From assembly GCF_014645515.1 (NCBI RefSeq), contig NZ_BMLW01000001.1, positions 62,001 through 126,000 on the forward strand: a stretch of 64,000 bases of DNA, in the 5' to 3' direction. A model generated the notes under the pieces. It had not been told where the DNA came from and did not search any database. It saw only the letters and a program-made list of their open reading frames with translations. Position numbers and translations under genes: made by a program. Positions 40,461-49,469 of this stretch are shown piece by piece (within the stretch, counting starts at the first letter, position 1; each line of letters starts with the position of its first letter). This stretch comes from Oceanobacillus neutriphilus (GTDB lineage Bacteria; Bacillota; Bacilli; Bacillales; Amphibacillaceae).

Positions 40461-40631
40461 CTATTTCACAAACTTCTCTTCTCTAAACCTCTATTTTTTA
40501 GTAAACGCTTTCTATCAAATCACTTCCAGCCCTTTATATACAAGTATTAAAAAGCCTAAAGATTTTTTGACAAAATACTAATCAGATGAATAATAACTTT
40601 TGTTTTTTTGGAAAGTATTGATTTCTAATGT

Positions 40632-40674
40632 ACAAAAAAGAGATAACCAGTTTAATGAATACCAATTATCTCTT
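40632..40674 (-). terminator. Terminator of flaG-fliDST
   Basis: AAGAGATAA and TTATCTCTT form a 9-bp stem around 19 nt and are followed by TTTTTTG on the minus strand. Confidence 0.7.
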
Positions 40675-40695
40675 CTTTTAGAACAGCTGAACTTT

Positions 40696-41049
40696 CTATT
40701 TTTTTTGATCTAAGAACATTCCGTCCATGCTTTGTACATTTTTATATGGATTAGAATAGCTTGTTGTCGATTTCTTTTGCTGCTGCACCTGTTTCATCTC
40801 GTTCTTTAATGCAAAAAATAAATATTTCATTTTCTGCTCGATCTCTTTATTCATCTGCACAACTGTCTGACCCAGTTTTTCTTCATCCTCTGTATATGGA
40901 GGTGCAATTGCTTCCAGCAGCTGTCCTCTCTCTTCCAATTTTTTCTGAAATATACCAATTACCTCTTCCCGATTATGGGAATCAATGTCTTGTAATAATA
41001 GCTGCTGCATACTTTCTGTAATTTGGTAGATAGGCACGATCCGGTTCAT
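40696..41049 (-). CDS. fliT: Flagellar chaperone FliT
   Basis: 117-residue helical protein, last gene of the flaG-fliD-fliS-fliT cluster, sharing one base with the fliS stop. FliT chaperones the filament cap protein FliD. Sequence conservation is low in this family; the call rests mainly on order and size. Confidence 0.82.
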   Translation of the reverse strand: MNRIVPIYQITESMQQLLLQDIDSHNREEVIGIFQKKLEERGQLLEAIAPPYTEDEEKLGQTVVQMNKEIEQKMKYLFFALKNEMKQVQQQKKSTTSYSNPYKNVQSMDGMFLDQKK

Positions 41050-41450
41050 CAGACGGAAGCACCTTGTTTAAATTTCTGCTGACGGTCCTTGAGAATAACC
41101 TGCTTCCATACATCACGAAATTCTTCTGCGTAGCTGAGTGCCTCTTTTAATTTTTCTATATCATTCTTTATATTCGCTTCTGTTAAAAGATTATACATGT
41201 AGTCATACAATGGCAGAATTTGATGGGAAATATCCATTTTCATATCCAGAGTCACCATCAGTTCATTTACGATTTTCTGTGCCTTTTGGATATTCGTATT
41301 CTTCGCAGCAAAATCTTTATTATCCACATCTTTCATTGCCTGTTTTATAAATTTAATACAGCCGTTATAGAGCATCAATGTCAGCTCTCCGCCAGATGCT
41401 GTATTTACAGCGTTATTTTGATAAGTTTGATACGCTTTATTACTACTCAT
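41049..41450 (-). CDS. fliS: Flagellin export chaperone FliS
   Basis: 133 residues, four-helix bundle chaperone; the N-terminal AYQTYQNNAVNTASGGELTLMLYNGCIKFIKQA is the FliS signature. It binds flagellin before export and FliW in the hag regulatory circuit. Confidence 0.95.
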   Translation of the reverse strand: MSSNKAYQTYQNNAVNTASGGELTLMLYNGCIKFIKQAMKDVDNKDFAAKNTNIQKAQKIVNELMVTLDMKMDISHQILPLYDYMYNLLTEANIKNDIEKLKEALSYAEEFRDVWKQVILKDRQQKFKQGASV

Positions 41451-41473
41451 ATCGGGTCATCCCCTCTTTATTG

Positions 41474-42973
41474 TTATCCTTGTGCCGGATAGAAGTTTGA
41501 CATCAGCATATCGGATTGCTGGTTCATCATAGAGATTGCACGTTCCATCTCTGAGAATTGCTTCCAGTAACGTGATTCTACTTTTTCCAAACGGCGTTCA
41601 AAATTTTCAATGCGACTATTAATGTCCTCCATACGCTTCCCTAGCGCATAACCATCCAGGGACACACTTGTTGCCTTCCCTGCACGTTGATTAATTTGGC
41701 TGATAGTGCCTTCGACAGCATCCTCAAGGCGGTTGATCAGTCCTCTTCCTTCCCCTTCTGCATTGTTGGAGAAGAGCTTTTGTACGCTTTCAGGATCGTC
41801 AGCAAGTGCCTCCCGCAGTTTTGCTTCATCTTTAATAACTAACTTCCCGCCATCCATGTAGTCAGCTGTCGTTTCAATACCAAGTTCTGTTAATGAAGAA
41901 AATGCTCCGTCATTTTTAACTGTACTGTACCAGCTTGAACGCATGCTGGTCAGACCGCTGGATAGAGCCACTTCGCCTTTAAGCATCCCGCTTTTTGCTT
42001 TTTCTTCCCAAAGCTCAATTTCACGCTCCGTCATATCTGATTTCTGTTCATCCGTTAACGGCGGGAAATCACGATAAACCTGTTCACGCTGCGACTCATT
42101 TATTTTATCAACAATTTCATTGTAAGCTTCAACAAATTCTTTGATTTTATCGACGGTATGATCAATATCATTGGTTACATTTAAAGTTGCTTCGCCGTCT
42201 GTTTTATTTAGAAATTGGAAGGTGACACCGTTTAGCTGGTAGTGGTTGTCCTGAGTTTCTACTTCATAAGCACCATTATAGGTGAATTTTGCGTTTTGTG
42301 CGCCTTTTTCATTCCCCTGTTCCAAGCCTAATTTATTAAAGAAATTGCTACTATCAGAACTAAAGTCAATCTCATTTCCACCTTCATTATACACGCCTGT
42401 TCGTGTGGCTTCTAAAATAACTTTATTCGAATTTTCATCATACGTCATACGAACAGGACTATCTACATCATCATTAATTCTCTTGATAACATCTGAAAGT
42501 TTTTCTCCATCCCGAATCTCATAACTATGTTCCTTTACGCCGTCTTCACCATATGAACTATCTTTCCCATACGTTTTAAATGTAATTGAGCCAGTAATTC
42601 CTGCATCTTTTAGAGTCTGCTTTGTATCAAAATCTACCCCATTTTCTCCTACATTAATCGCAGAAGCAGCCAACTGCGTTACATTAATCCGATACGTCCC
42701 GCTATTCGCACCAGCATTCCCTGTCGCACGAACCGCACTTTCCTGTGTCGAGGAAATAATTTTTGTATTAAAGGTATTACTCAATTTCATATTAAAAATC
42801 AAATTCTGGTCAAAATCAGCCAGCATTTTATTAACATCCCGGAAAGCATCGCGTTTCCATTCCAGTTTTGTCCGGTCCTGATGTAATTTATCAAGCGGTA
42901 TTCTTTCTGCATTCATTAAATCTTTTATCATCGTTTCTGTATCGATTCCGCTTGCTAATCCGCCAATTCGCAT
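41474..42973 (-). CDS. fliD: Flagellar filament cap protein FliD
   Basis: 499 residues with the FliD N-terminal domain (MRIGGLASGIDTETMIKDLM) and C-terminal coiled-coil region ending in a heptad-rich tail. It caps the growing filament and folds flagellin subunits. Ribosome binding site AGAGGTGAG, 12 bp after flaG. Confidence 0.95.
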   Translation of the reverse strand: MRIGGLASGIDTETMIKDLMNAERIPLDKLHQDRTKLEWKRDAFRDVNKMLADFDQNLIFNMKLSNTFNTKIISSTQESAVRATGNAGANSGTYRINVTQLAASAINVGENGVDFDTKQTLKDAGITGSITFKTYGKDSSYGEDGVKEHSYEIRDGEKLSDVIKRINDDVDSPVRMTYDENSNKVILEATRTGVYNEGGNEIDFSSDSSNFFNKLGLEQGNEKGAQNAKFTYNGAYEVETQDNHYQLNGVTFQFLNKTDGEATLNVTNDIDHTVDKIKEFVEAYNEIVDKINESQREQVYRDFPPLTDEQKSDMTEREIELWEEKAKSGMLKGEVALSSGLTSMRSSWYSTVKNDGAFSSLTELGIETTADYMDGGKLVIKDEAKLREALADDPESVQKLFSNNAEGEGRGLINRLEDAVEGTISQINQRAGKATSVSLDGYALGKRMEDINSRIENFERRLEKVESRYWKQFSEMERAISMMNQQSDMLMSNFYPAQG

Positions 42974-42985
42974 TTTTACTCACCT

Positions 42986-43342
42986 CTATACCTTTTTATT
43001 GATTAACAGCCCCATAAAATCAGCCATTTCCGCATACATATCCAACATCTTCTTTGGAGGTATTTCCCGTATGATTTCATCTTTGTCTGCATCTACGACA
43101 GTAACATAATACTTTTCCAGTTTTTCATGCATGACAAACTTTACATTTCTTCTGACAGGCTCCAAGAAATCGTTCATTTTATCAACTACCTGCTCTACTT
43201 GCTCTTTACTCACTACTTTATTCTCTTTCAAAGCTGTTTCGTTTTCTTTTGAATCAGATTGTAAAGCAGCGGGTGATGTAACAGCTTTAATGGAATGAGG
43301 GATAAATGAAGTATCCTGAACTCCAATTTTATTTACAACCAT
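42986..43342 (-). CDS. flaG: FlaG family protein
   Basis: 118 residues. The C-terminal half (KFVMHEKLEKYYVTVVDADKDEIIREIPPKKMLDMYA) is the conserved FlaG domain. FlaG affects filament length in other bacteria; B. subtilis name yvyC. First gene after the SigD-type promoter. Confidence 0.9.
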   Translation of the reverse strand: MVVNKIGVQDTSFIPHSIKAVTSPAALQSDSKENETALKENKVVSKEQVEQVVDKMNDFLEPVRRNVKFVMHEKLEKYYVTVVDADKDEIIREIPPKKMLDMYAEMADFMGLLINKKV

Positions 43343-43373
43343 TTTATGTTACACTCCTTACTGTTTATCTTTT

Positions 43374-43400
43374 ATATCGGCTTCTTTTATAAATTGTAAA
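43374..43400 (-). promoter_or_regulatory. SigD promoter of flaG-fliDST
   Basis: The minus strand contains a perfect SigD -10 GCCGATAT at 43374-43381, about 30 nt before flaG. The -35 is poorer (a TTTA/TTAC 14-15 bp upstream in place of TAAA). Confidence 0.68.
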
Positions 43401-43493
43401 GGGTTAAATACAATCTTTTCAGACATTACTGCTAAGTTTATCAGGACTTGTAAGGAAGAATAAATACTGTTCAATCAAAAAGTGAAATATAAA

Positions 43494-43718
43494 CTACCAT
43501 TTCTCTCCTTTTAAAAAACCCAAAAGATTCTGATCTAATTGTGCTGCCTGGTTATTTTGATTTTTGATGTCTACGTAGATTTCCTGACGATATATATCTA
43601 CTGACTTAGGAGCACGAATCCCCAGCTTCACCTGATCTCCTTCAATTGCAATTACTTCTATTTCAATATCGTCCCCAATTTGAATGGCTTCATTTCTTTT
43701 TCTGGAAAGTACAAGCAT
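43494..43718 (-). CDS. csrA: Translational regulator CsrA
   Basis: 74 residues, [23 protein letters not shown] start and [14 protein letters not shown] are diagnostic. CsrA represses translation of flagellin mRNA in B. subtilis and is antagonised by FliW. Its ATG shares a base with the fliW stop. Confidence 0.97.
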   Translation of the reverse strand: MLVLSRKRNEAIQIGDDIEIEVIAIEGDQVKLGIRAPKSVDIYRQEIYVDIKNQNNQAAQLDQNLLGFLKGEKW

Positions 43719-44164
43719 TAGTTCTCCTCCTTTTCATGAAGAGGCTGACTGATTGGTGCCCTGGAAGAATAATCTTCCATTTGAAGAACGACCTGTTTCG
43801 CAATATTTTCCTTCATATGAATCACAATTGGTGCTTTCAAATTAATCGTGCTTTTTTCAAAAGGTTTATTTACTGTAACAATTGTATAGATAGCAATATC
43901 ATTGCGATCTTTTATATTTAAGAATTCCAAGGTCGAAGTTTCCAGTTCAAACGTATAGTCTTTATATAAATAATAGGGATCCGTAATAATAAAAGCTAAA
44001 TTGGCATCATCTGCCGATTGCAAGATATGAAAGATTGGGTTATCCGGCAGTTCCAGCAATACAAACTGCTTAGCCTCTGAAAACCCGGGTATTCCTGATG
44101 GAAATTTAATTATTTTTGACTCATCAACTTCAATTTCTCCTAAATAAGTAGATGTCATCTTCAT
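43718..44164 (-). CDS. fliW: Flagellar assembly factor FliW
   Basis: 148 residues with the FliW start [22 protein letters not shown]. FliW binds CsrA or flagellin and so couples hag translation to export. Start at the ATG eight bases after AAGGAG. The short C-terminus ends KEEN. Confidence 0.94.
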   Translation of the reverse strand: MKMTSTYLGEIEVDESKIIKFPSGIPGFSEAKQFVLLELPDNPIFHILQSADDANLAFIITDPYYLYKDYTFELETSTLEFLNIKDRNDIAIYTIVTVNKPFEKSTINLKAPIVIHMKENIAKQVVLQMEDYSSRAPISQPLHEKEEN

Positions 44165-44176
44165 GGTGCACACTCC

Positions 44177-44740
44177 TTATATTTTCGTATTGACTACTTC
44201 TATTGTCAGTTCAGCACGCTGGGCAAGGGAGGTTTCTATTCTTCCAGCTGTATATTGCATGATTGGTTTATTTACTCTTCCTTCAATAATCGGCTTATTT
44301 GTTCGAACCTGAATATCTAATTCAGCCGGTTCATAGGAAGTTTTCACCGCAAAGGTAGACGGGATAAATGCGAGCCCTAATCTTTTTTGCTGAGTAAATC
44401 CATTTTCCAGCGCCTGTGTTTTGATTGGATCTGAATTATTTTCAATTCGCATGAGCGCATTGCCTTGACGTGCTCTTCTGGCAGCCCCTTGCTGTGCCGC
44501 CTGTTGGCCAGCCTGTGCATTTTTGGCAATACTCTTTTTCGGGCTTAATAAATTCATATCCTCCCAAGCCTGGCTTTGATCAATATTTAACCTTCCCGGC
44601 TTTGTACGCATAGAGATTTCTGCTGCCGGCTGTCTAATAGTCAAATCCCCTGATGGCTGAGATATATGTACTTGTGCAGGTTCTGTATTTATTTGAATTT
44701 TAGCCTGCTGTGAATGCATTCTAATCTGTGGAATCTCCAT
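44177..44740 (-). CDS. yviE: YviE, DUF6470 family protein of the flagellar cluster
   Basis: 187 residues, no signal or membrane segment. The N-terminus is a series of alternating short beta motifs (IRMHSQQAKIQINTEPAQVHI), the middle is Ala/Gln-rich. It is always found between flgL and fliW; function unknown. Confidence 0.82.
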   Translation of the reverse strand: MEIPQIRMHSQQAKIQINTEPAQVHISQPSGDLTIRQPAAEISMRTKPGRLNIDQSQAWEDMNLLSPKKSIAKNAQAGQQAAQQGAARRARQGNALMRIENNSDPIKTQALENGFTQQKRLGLAFIPSTFAVKTSYEPAELDIQVRTNKPIIEGRVNKPIMQYTAGRIETSLAQRAELTIEVVNTKI

Positions 44741-44762
44741 ATCCGTTCCCTCTCCATCTTAT

Positions 44763-44809
44763 TTTCTAAAAACACCCTGCTCCAGACAAAATAATGGGCA
44801 GGGTGTTTT
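44763..44809. terminator. Terminator after flgL
   Basis: AAAACACCCTGC and GCAGGGTGTTTT form a 12-bp stem with T tract on either strand. It splits the flgM-flgL transcript from yviE-fliW-csrA, at least partly. No separate promoter for yviE is obvious. Confidence 0.78.
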
Positions 44810-44903
44810 ATCATCTGTAAGAAAATATAGCTATCACGTGTACGAATACTTAGACCAAAGATATTACCGGTCGTTATAAGATAAGACAGTTATCCTTTTA
44901 TAA

Positions 44904-45788
44904 TTAACGTAAAAAGTCAACTAAAGAAGGCTGAATAATCCGGGAACCTGCTGAAAGTGCTGCCCGATGTAAACTCTCCTGTGTAATCAGATTCGTAATT
45001 GCCTCTGCAAAGTCGACATCCTCATTATCTGATAAAGTCTTTGTCGTTACGATCTTTTGATCAGCCAGGCGATTTTCCACCAGCTCCACTCTATTCATAC
45101 GCGCACCAATTTCTGCACGTGAATCAAGAATACCTCCTATGGAGGCATCTAATTCTCCAATACTGTCTTCAATGTCTTCTCCAGTTTCAAGACGATCAAT
45201 AAATTTATCTACAGTGGTAAACAAATCTTCTTCACCTTTACCAAAAACAGTAGATCCATCTGTATTTGCTTTTACCGTAATGCCGCTTGAAACTTCAATA
45301 AGCACATCACCAGGGTCAAAGTTCGGTGTAATTACTCCATTTTCATCTACCTCTACTGGTGGTGTATCTGAATTAGTACCATTAAAAATATATCTTCCAT
45401 TCACATTCGTATTAGCAATATCCACCAGATGCTCTTTTAGCTGCTTTGCTTCTTCAACAATACTCTGATATTCGTCATCGCTGTTTGTCCCATTACTCGC
45501 CTTGACAGCCAGTTCCTTCAACCGCTGCATTGCTTGGTTTGTCTGGTCCATGGCAGCATCTGTATTATCCAGCCAGCTGTTCACCTCTGAAGTATTTCGT
45601 TCAAATTGGTTAATTCTTGCCAATTCTGAACGGTAAGAAACGCCCTTCATCGCAATCATCGGATCATCAGAAGGCTTTGCTATCTTTTTCCCGGTGTATA
45701 GCTGCTCCATATATTTATTCATTTGCGTACTACTATGTGTTAAGTTACGTAACATATTATTGGAAAGCATACTTTGAGTAACTCGCAT
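44904..45788 (-). CDS. flgL: Flagellar hook-filament junction protein FlgL (HAP3)
   Basis: 294 residues with flagellin-like termini (MRVTQSMLSNNMLRNLTHSSTQMNKYMEQLYTGKKI and a C-terminal helix ending in LVDFLR). It joins hook and filament. 9 bp after flgK. Confidence 0.95.
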   Translation of the reverse strand: MRVTQSMLSNNMLRNLTHSSTQMNKYMEQLYTGKKIAKPSDDPMIAMKGVSYRSELARINQFERNTSEVNSWLDNTDAAMDQTNQAMQRLKELAVKASNGTNSDDEYQSIVEEAKQLKEHLVDIANTNVNGRYIFNGTNSDTPPVEVDENGVITPNFDPGDVLIEVSSGITVKANTDGSTVFGKGEEDLFTTVDKFIDRLETGEDIEDSIGELDASIGGILDSRAEIGARMNRVELVENRLADQKIVTTKTLSDNEDVDFAEAITNLITQESLHRAALSAGSRIIQPSLVDFLR

Positions 45789-45797
45789 TTTTCTAAC

Positions 45798-47273
45798 CTA
45801 CCTTCCTACTAATCCCATTCGGTTAATAACTGTATCTATTAATTCATCCATTGCCGTCATTCCACGGGCAGCTGCATTATAAGCATGCTGGAATTTAATC
45901 ATGTTGGTCATTTCTTCGTCTAATGAAACAGCGCTGATAGATTGACGCTGATTACTTACCTGATGCTGTAATGTGGCGGTACTGTCTAACATCGTTATGG
46001 CATGGCTGGTATCAACACCGACATCACCAATAATTGATTCCAGATAGCCGTTTACAGAAACGCCGCCCAGCCCTTCATTTGGGCTTGTAAAAATATCTGC
46101 CATTTTTTTTGCAAGATCACCATTTTTGGCATTTTCATCCGTTGAAACAATAATATCTTTATAATCTTCCAAAGCAACTGTCATTTTTCCAGCAGCTCCT
46201 TTTGAATCGGATAATTCTTCAAAGAATGAAGCGTCAGGATTACCTTCCTTATACACCTCATTTAAGCTATTGACAATTGTATAGGCAAGTTCGTCAAGCT
46301 TTCCCAGCATTTCTGGATAATCTCCTTTTACTTCTGTATCGTCACCTTCCACATATCCAAAAGCATGTACATGGCTTTGAATGATCCCTTTAGAAGTTTT
46401 AATATCTATTCCACCTACATTAATGCTTTCGATTACTTCCACTCCATCAATTTCTGTATAAACCGGCTTATCAATTTTCTTTGTCGTTCCATCTGTACCA
46501 TTTACCAATTCCACCGAATTACCATTGCCAAGAATTATATTTACAGTCGCTACCCCATCCCCTTGCTTACCACTCGGTATATGACTACTATCATACTTCA
46601 CTTCAATATTCACAATTTCCGATAACTCGTCCAGAATATTGTCGCGTTTATCATATAAATCATTCGCATTATAGCCGTGGATTTCCAGTTTCTTAATCTG
46701 ACTATTAAGGGAGTCAAGCTGATCAATCATAGCATTTGCTTTATCTATCGTATTCTCTGTCTCCGTTTGTAAATCTTTACGAATCGTATTCATAGATTTT
46801 GACAGATGGTTAAAAGTATCCGCCAATGATTCGCCTCTTTTCAATACAACTGCACGCGCCCCATTATTTGTCGGGTTGGCCCCCGCTTCCTGTAGAGCGC
46901 TCCAAAAATCACTCATTGCAGCTTCAATACCTGAATCGCTTGGCTCATTTAATAGATTTTCCATTCTAGAAAGTGCTGCTGTCCGTTCAGACCAGTAGCC
47001 TACAGAGGCATTTTCTGCCCGGAATTGCGTATCTAAAAATTGATTGCGGATACGCTGTACGGAACCGACTTCGACTCCTGTCCCTAATTGTCCTGGCATA
47101 TGCGGGCTGTTCATACCCGGGGTCGGATAACCATTCATTGCCTGCATGTTGACGCGTTGTCTGGTATATCCGGGTGTATTGGCATTGGAAATATTATGCC
47201 CGGTTGTATATAAGGCACTCTGCTGTGTACTCAGTGCCTGACGTGACATTTCTAATCCTCGAAACGTGCTCAT
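45798..47273 (-). CDS. flgK: Flagellar hook-associated protein FlgK (HAP1)
   Basis: 491 residues from the ATG after AAAGGAGAG. Terminal D0 motifs are present (SALYTTGHNISNANTPGYTRQR near the N-terminus and a C-terminal coiled coil). First junction protein after the hook. Confidence 0.95.
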   Translation of the reverse strand: MSTFRGLEMSRQALSTQQSALYTTGHNISNANTPGYTRQRVNMQAMNGYPTPGMNSPHMPGQLGTGVEVGSVQRIRNQFLDTQFRAENASVGYWSERTAALSRMENLLNEPSDSGIEAAMSDFWSALQEAGANPTNNGARAVVLKRGESLADTFNHLSKSMNTIRKDLQTETENTIDKANAMIDQLDSLNSQIKKLEIHGYNANDLYDKRDNILDELSEIVNIEVKYDSSHIPSGKQGDGVATVNIILGNGNSVELVNGTDGTTKKIDKPVYTEIDGVEVIESINVGGIDIKTSKGIIQSHVHAFGYVEGDDTEVKGDYPEMLGKLDELAYTIVNSLNEVYKEGNPDASFFEELSDSKGAAGKMTVALEDYKDIIVSTDENAKNGDLAKKMADIFTSPNEGLGGVSVNGYLESIIGDVGVDTSHAITMLDSTATLQHQVSNQRQSISAVSLDEEMTNMIKFQHAYNAAARGMTAMDELIDTVINRMGLVGR

Positions 47274-47292
47274 CAAATCTTCTCTCCTTTTT

Positions 47293-47775
47293 TCATGCTT
47301 TCGAATCAAATAGAGAACGGCCGGACATCTTATCCGAAGATGCTGTTCCGTAATTCATCGATTGGATGGACGGGTTAACTAATTCCATCGAAAGCTGTAC
47401 AAACTTCATTGATTCTTCCAGTAATGCTTTATTTAAATGTTCCTGTCTTTTTAACTCTCTAATTGTATCTGTTAATGCAACTGCAGCATCCTCTGCCATT
47501 TTCTGCTCTTCGACATCCAATCTGCCCAAAATCTCTGTAATGGTCAGCGTTTCCGCCGGATGATGCTGTTCATCCTTCCATGCTTCTGCAGCTTCCTGCC
47601 TTTTCTGCTCCTGCTTCTCCAGCTGACGGATAAGTTTCTGCTCTTCTAAAAGCAGTGCCTGAAATTCATCAAGCTTATTATTCGTCAATGCCTCTGTTTT
47701 CCGTTTAGATAATTCCAGCAAATCCTTATGTGTTGCTGTTAAATCATTCATTGCATGAATCAGCTGAATGCTCAC
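47293..47775 (-). CDS. flgN: Flagellar chaperone FlgN
   Basis: 160 residues, all helical, in the position of yvyG/flgN between flgM and flgK. It chaperones FlgK and FlgL. The start is GTG after AAAGGAGG. The centre is rich in Glu and Gln (coiled coil). Confidence 0.88.
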   Translation of the reverse strand: MSIQLIHAMNDLTATHKDLLELSKRKTEALTNNKLDEFQALLLEEQKLIRQLEKQEQKRQEAAEAWKDEQHHPAETLTITEILGRLDVEEQKMAEDAAVALTDTIRELKRQEHLNKALLEESMKFVQLSMELVNPSIQSMNYGTASSDKMSGRSLFDSKA

Positions 47776-47802
47776 AAACTTTCCTCCTTTGACCAGTAAA
47801 GC

Positions 47803-48066
47803 TTACTTGCCAGTCCAAAAATCCTGCATTTTTTGAGCGAGTTTCTCATAATTTATTTTGTACTGATTGCTGTCAATTTTCTGCTTTATTTCGTTGACAT
47901 ACTCTGCACGCTTTTCATCTGGCTGCTCCTGCTTCTGCAATTTTTTCGCTTCCTGTGATATTTCAATACTGTCTTTTTTATATGATTCTGACTTAATTGT
48001 CTGTCTATCCTTAAGTGCTTGCTTATATGGATTAAAATTTGTTGGATTCGGTCCATTGATTTTCAT
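47803..48066 (-). CDS. flgM: Anti-SigD factor FlgM
   Basis: 87 residues with the typical disordered N-terminus (INGPNPTNFNPYKQ) and helical C-terminus (RAEYVNEIKQKIDSNQYKI). It sequesters SigD until hook completion. ATG with AAGGGGTG; an earlier GTG overlaps that ribosome binding site. Confidence 0.93.
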   Translation of the reverse strand: MKINGPNPTNFNPYKQALKDRQTIKSESYKKDSIEISQEAKKLQKQEQPDEKRAEYVNEIKQKIDSNQYKINYEKLAQKMQDFWTGK

Positions 48067-48096
48067 TTTCTGCACCCCTTACCAGTAATGAGTAAT

Positions 48097-48122
48097 TTAT
48101 CTGGAAACTGCATTACTTTTTA
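48097..48122 (-). promoter_or_regulatory. Possible SigD promoter of flgM
   Basis: TAAA, 14 bp, CCAGATAA on the minus strand, six of eight bases matching the SigD -10. It lies about 30 nt before flgM. Confidence 0.4.
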
Positions 48123-48141
48123 TTTTGTCCAATCGCATATA

Positions 48142-48564
48142 TTATTCGTTCTTCCATTCACCTTTTGCGTAATACGTGGTTTCTCTTTCAGCATCTAATG
48201 CTTTTTCTTCTGCCGATTTCACTGCATCATACCTTACCAGATCTTCTTTCAATTCATTTTGACAGGAATCGCATATAGTGCCTTCCGTAATCGGCCGTTG
48301 ACATCTTTCACATGGATAAGATAAATTCGGAAAATGGGATGGCTGGAGCCTTTTTTCCCGGATAAACTTCTGAATGAGAGTTTCATCAACGTCAGTTGCT
48401 TCTACAATCTGCCCAATTGTAGCAGTTCTGTTTTCCCGTTTTCTTAAAAAGTTATACACGCTTCTAAAATCTTCTTCTTCTTTTTTATAACAGTCATTAC
48501 ATATATCTCTAAGTTGCTTCACAAACACACGATCGCATCGTTCGCAGTTTGCCAATTCTCCCAT
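48142..48564 (-). CDS. yvyF: YvyF, zinc-finger flagellar operon protein
   Basis: 140 residues. N-terminal CERC...CNDC and a second CERC...CDSC pair indicate two zinc ribbons flanking a winged-helix-like middle (TIGQIVEATDVDETLIQKFIREK). The flagellar-operon family YvyF/TIGR03826 type; function not established. ATG after AGAGGAG. Confidence 0.85.
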   Translation of the reverse strand: MGELANCERCDRVFVKQLRDICNDCYKKEEEDFRSVYNFLRKRENRTATIGQIVEATDVDETLIQKFIREKRLQPSHFPNLSYPCERCQRPITEGTICDSCQNELKEDLVRYDAVKSAEEKALDAERETTYYAKGEWKNE

Positions 48565-48791
48565 TCTTGTTTCTCCTCTCTGCTGTACTTTCCTGCCGGG
48601 AAGGAACTTTTTCATTTATTAATTTTTATATTTATAATGATTTATTTTCACGAAATGTTTTTTGCTTATTTATATCATCGTCAGCATTACTGTAATTGTT
48701 AATAGGCAATGGGAAATTAATCGTTAATTATTTATCTTTATTATAACAAAATGCTTATCTATTTGGGGGATACTTCTGTTTTTTATCCTTT

Positions 48792-49469
48792 TTAACTTCT
48801 CGCTATCGTTAATGAATACACTGCGGGACAGCCATGAAGCTTTAATTGCTGTGCTGCCTGCCGGACTGTTGTACCTGTTGTGTAAATATCGTCAACGATC
48901 AAGGCAGCTTGTTTCAATGGTTCTGCTATAAAGAAAGGATTATCTCTTTTCAAACGGGCTTTCCGGTTCTTCTTTGCCTGTTTTTCGCCGCTCTTCCTGC
49001 GCAATACTTGCTTTACAGGAGCATCCAGCATCTCTGCCAGAGCCAGGGACTGATTAAATCCCCTCTCCTGCATTCTGCTTTCACTTAATGGTATTGGAAC
49101 AATCGCCAGGGGAGCATTATTATCTGCAAACTGCTTTTCAAAAGCACTTTTCAGTTCATTTCGAAAAATTTCTCTCAGTAAATAATCTCCCCGGAATTTC
49201 CATTGTGTAATCATTTCACGGATCGTGTCATTATAATGAAAAATAGAATAATTCCTTTCAATATTATCGCCCAGCTCTCTCCACTGCTGACAATCTAAAC
49301 AAATCGACGAGCCCCAGGCCCGGCTGCATACCTTACATCGTTTCCCAGAAATTATCTCCAGTTTACCGGTACAAAATGCGCACAGAACACTATTCTTTTT
49401 CACTGTCAGCCAGGTAGACCATGTCAATGGCTGTTCAATTTGTTCATGACAATACACACAAGAATTCAA
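48792..49469 (-). CDS. comFC: Late competence protein ComFC
   Basis: 225 residues. N-terminal zinc fingers (CVYC, CAFC, CKVC, CLDC), then a phosphoribosyltransferase domain with the PRPP motif VDDIYTTGTT. ComFC acts with ComFA in processing of imported single-stranded DNA. It starts with TTG overlapping the comFA stop by 4 bases. No comFB lies between them. Confidence 0.92.
   Translation of the reverse strand: MNSCVYCHEQIEQPLTWSTWLTVKKNSVLCAFCTGKLEIISGKRCKVCSRAWGSSICLDCQQWRELGDNIERNYSIFHYNDTIREMITQWKFRGDYLLREIFRNELKSAFEKQFADNNAPLAIVPIPLSESRMQERGFNQSLALAEMLDAPVKQVLRRKSGEKQAKKNRKARLKRDNPFFIAEPLKQAALIVDDIYTTGTTVRQAAQQLKLHGCPAVYSLTIARS

Noticed and set aside
40500..40515. cre site upstream of hpf
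   Set aside because: Only a partial match and both outer conserved positions are wrong.
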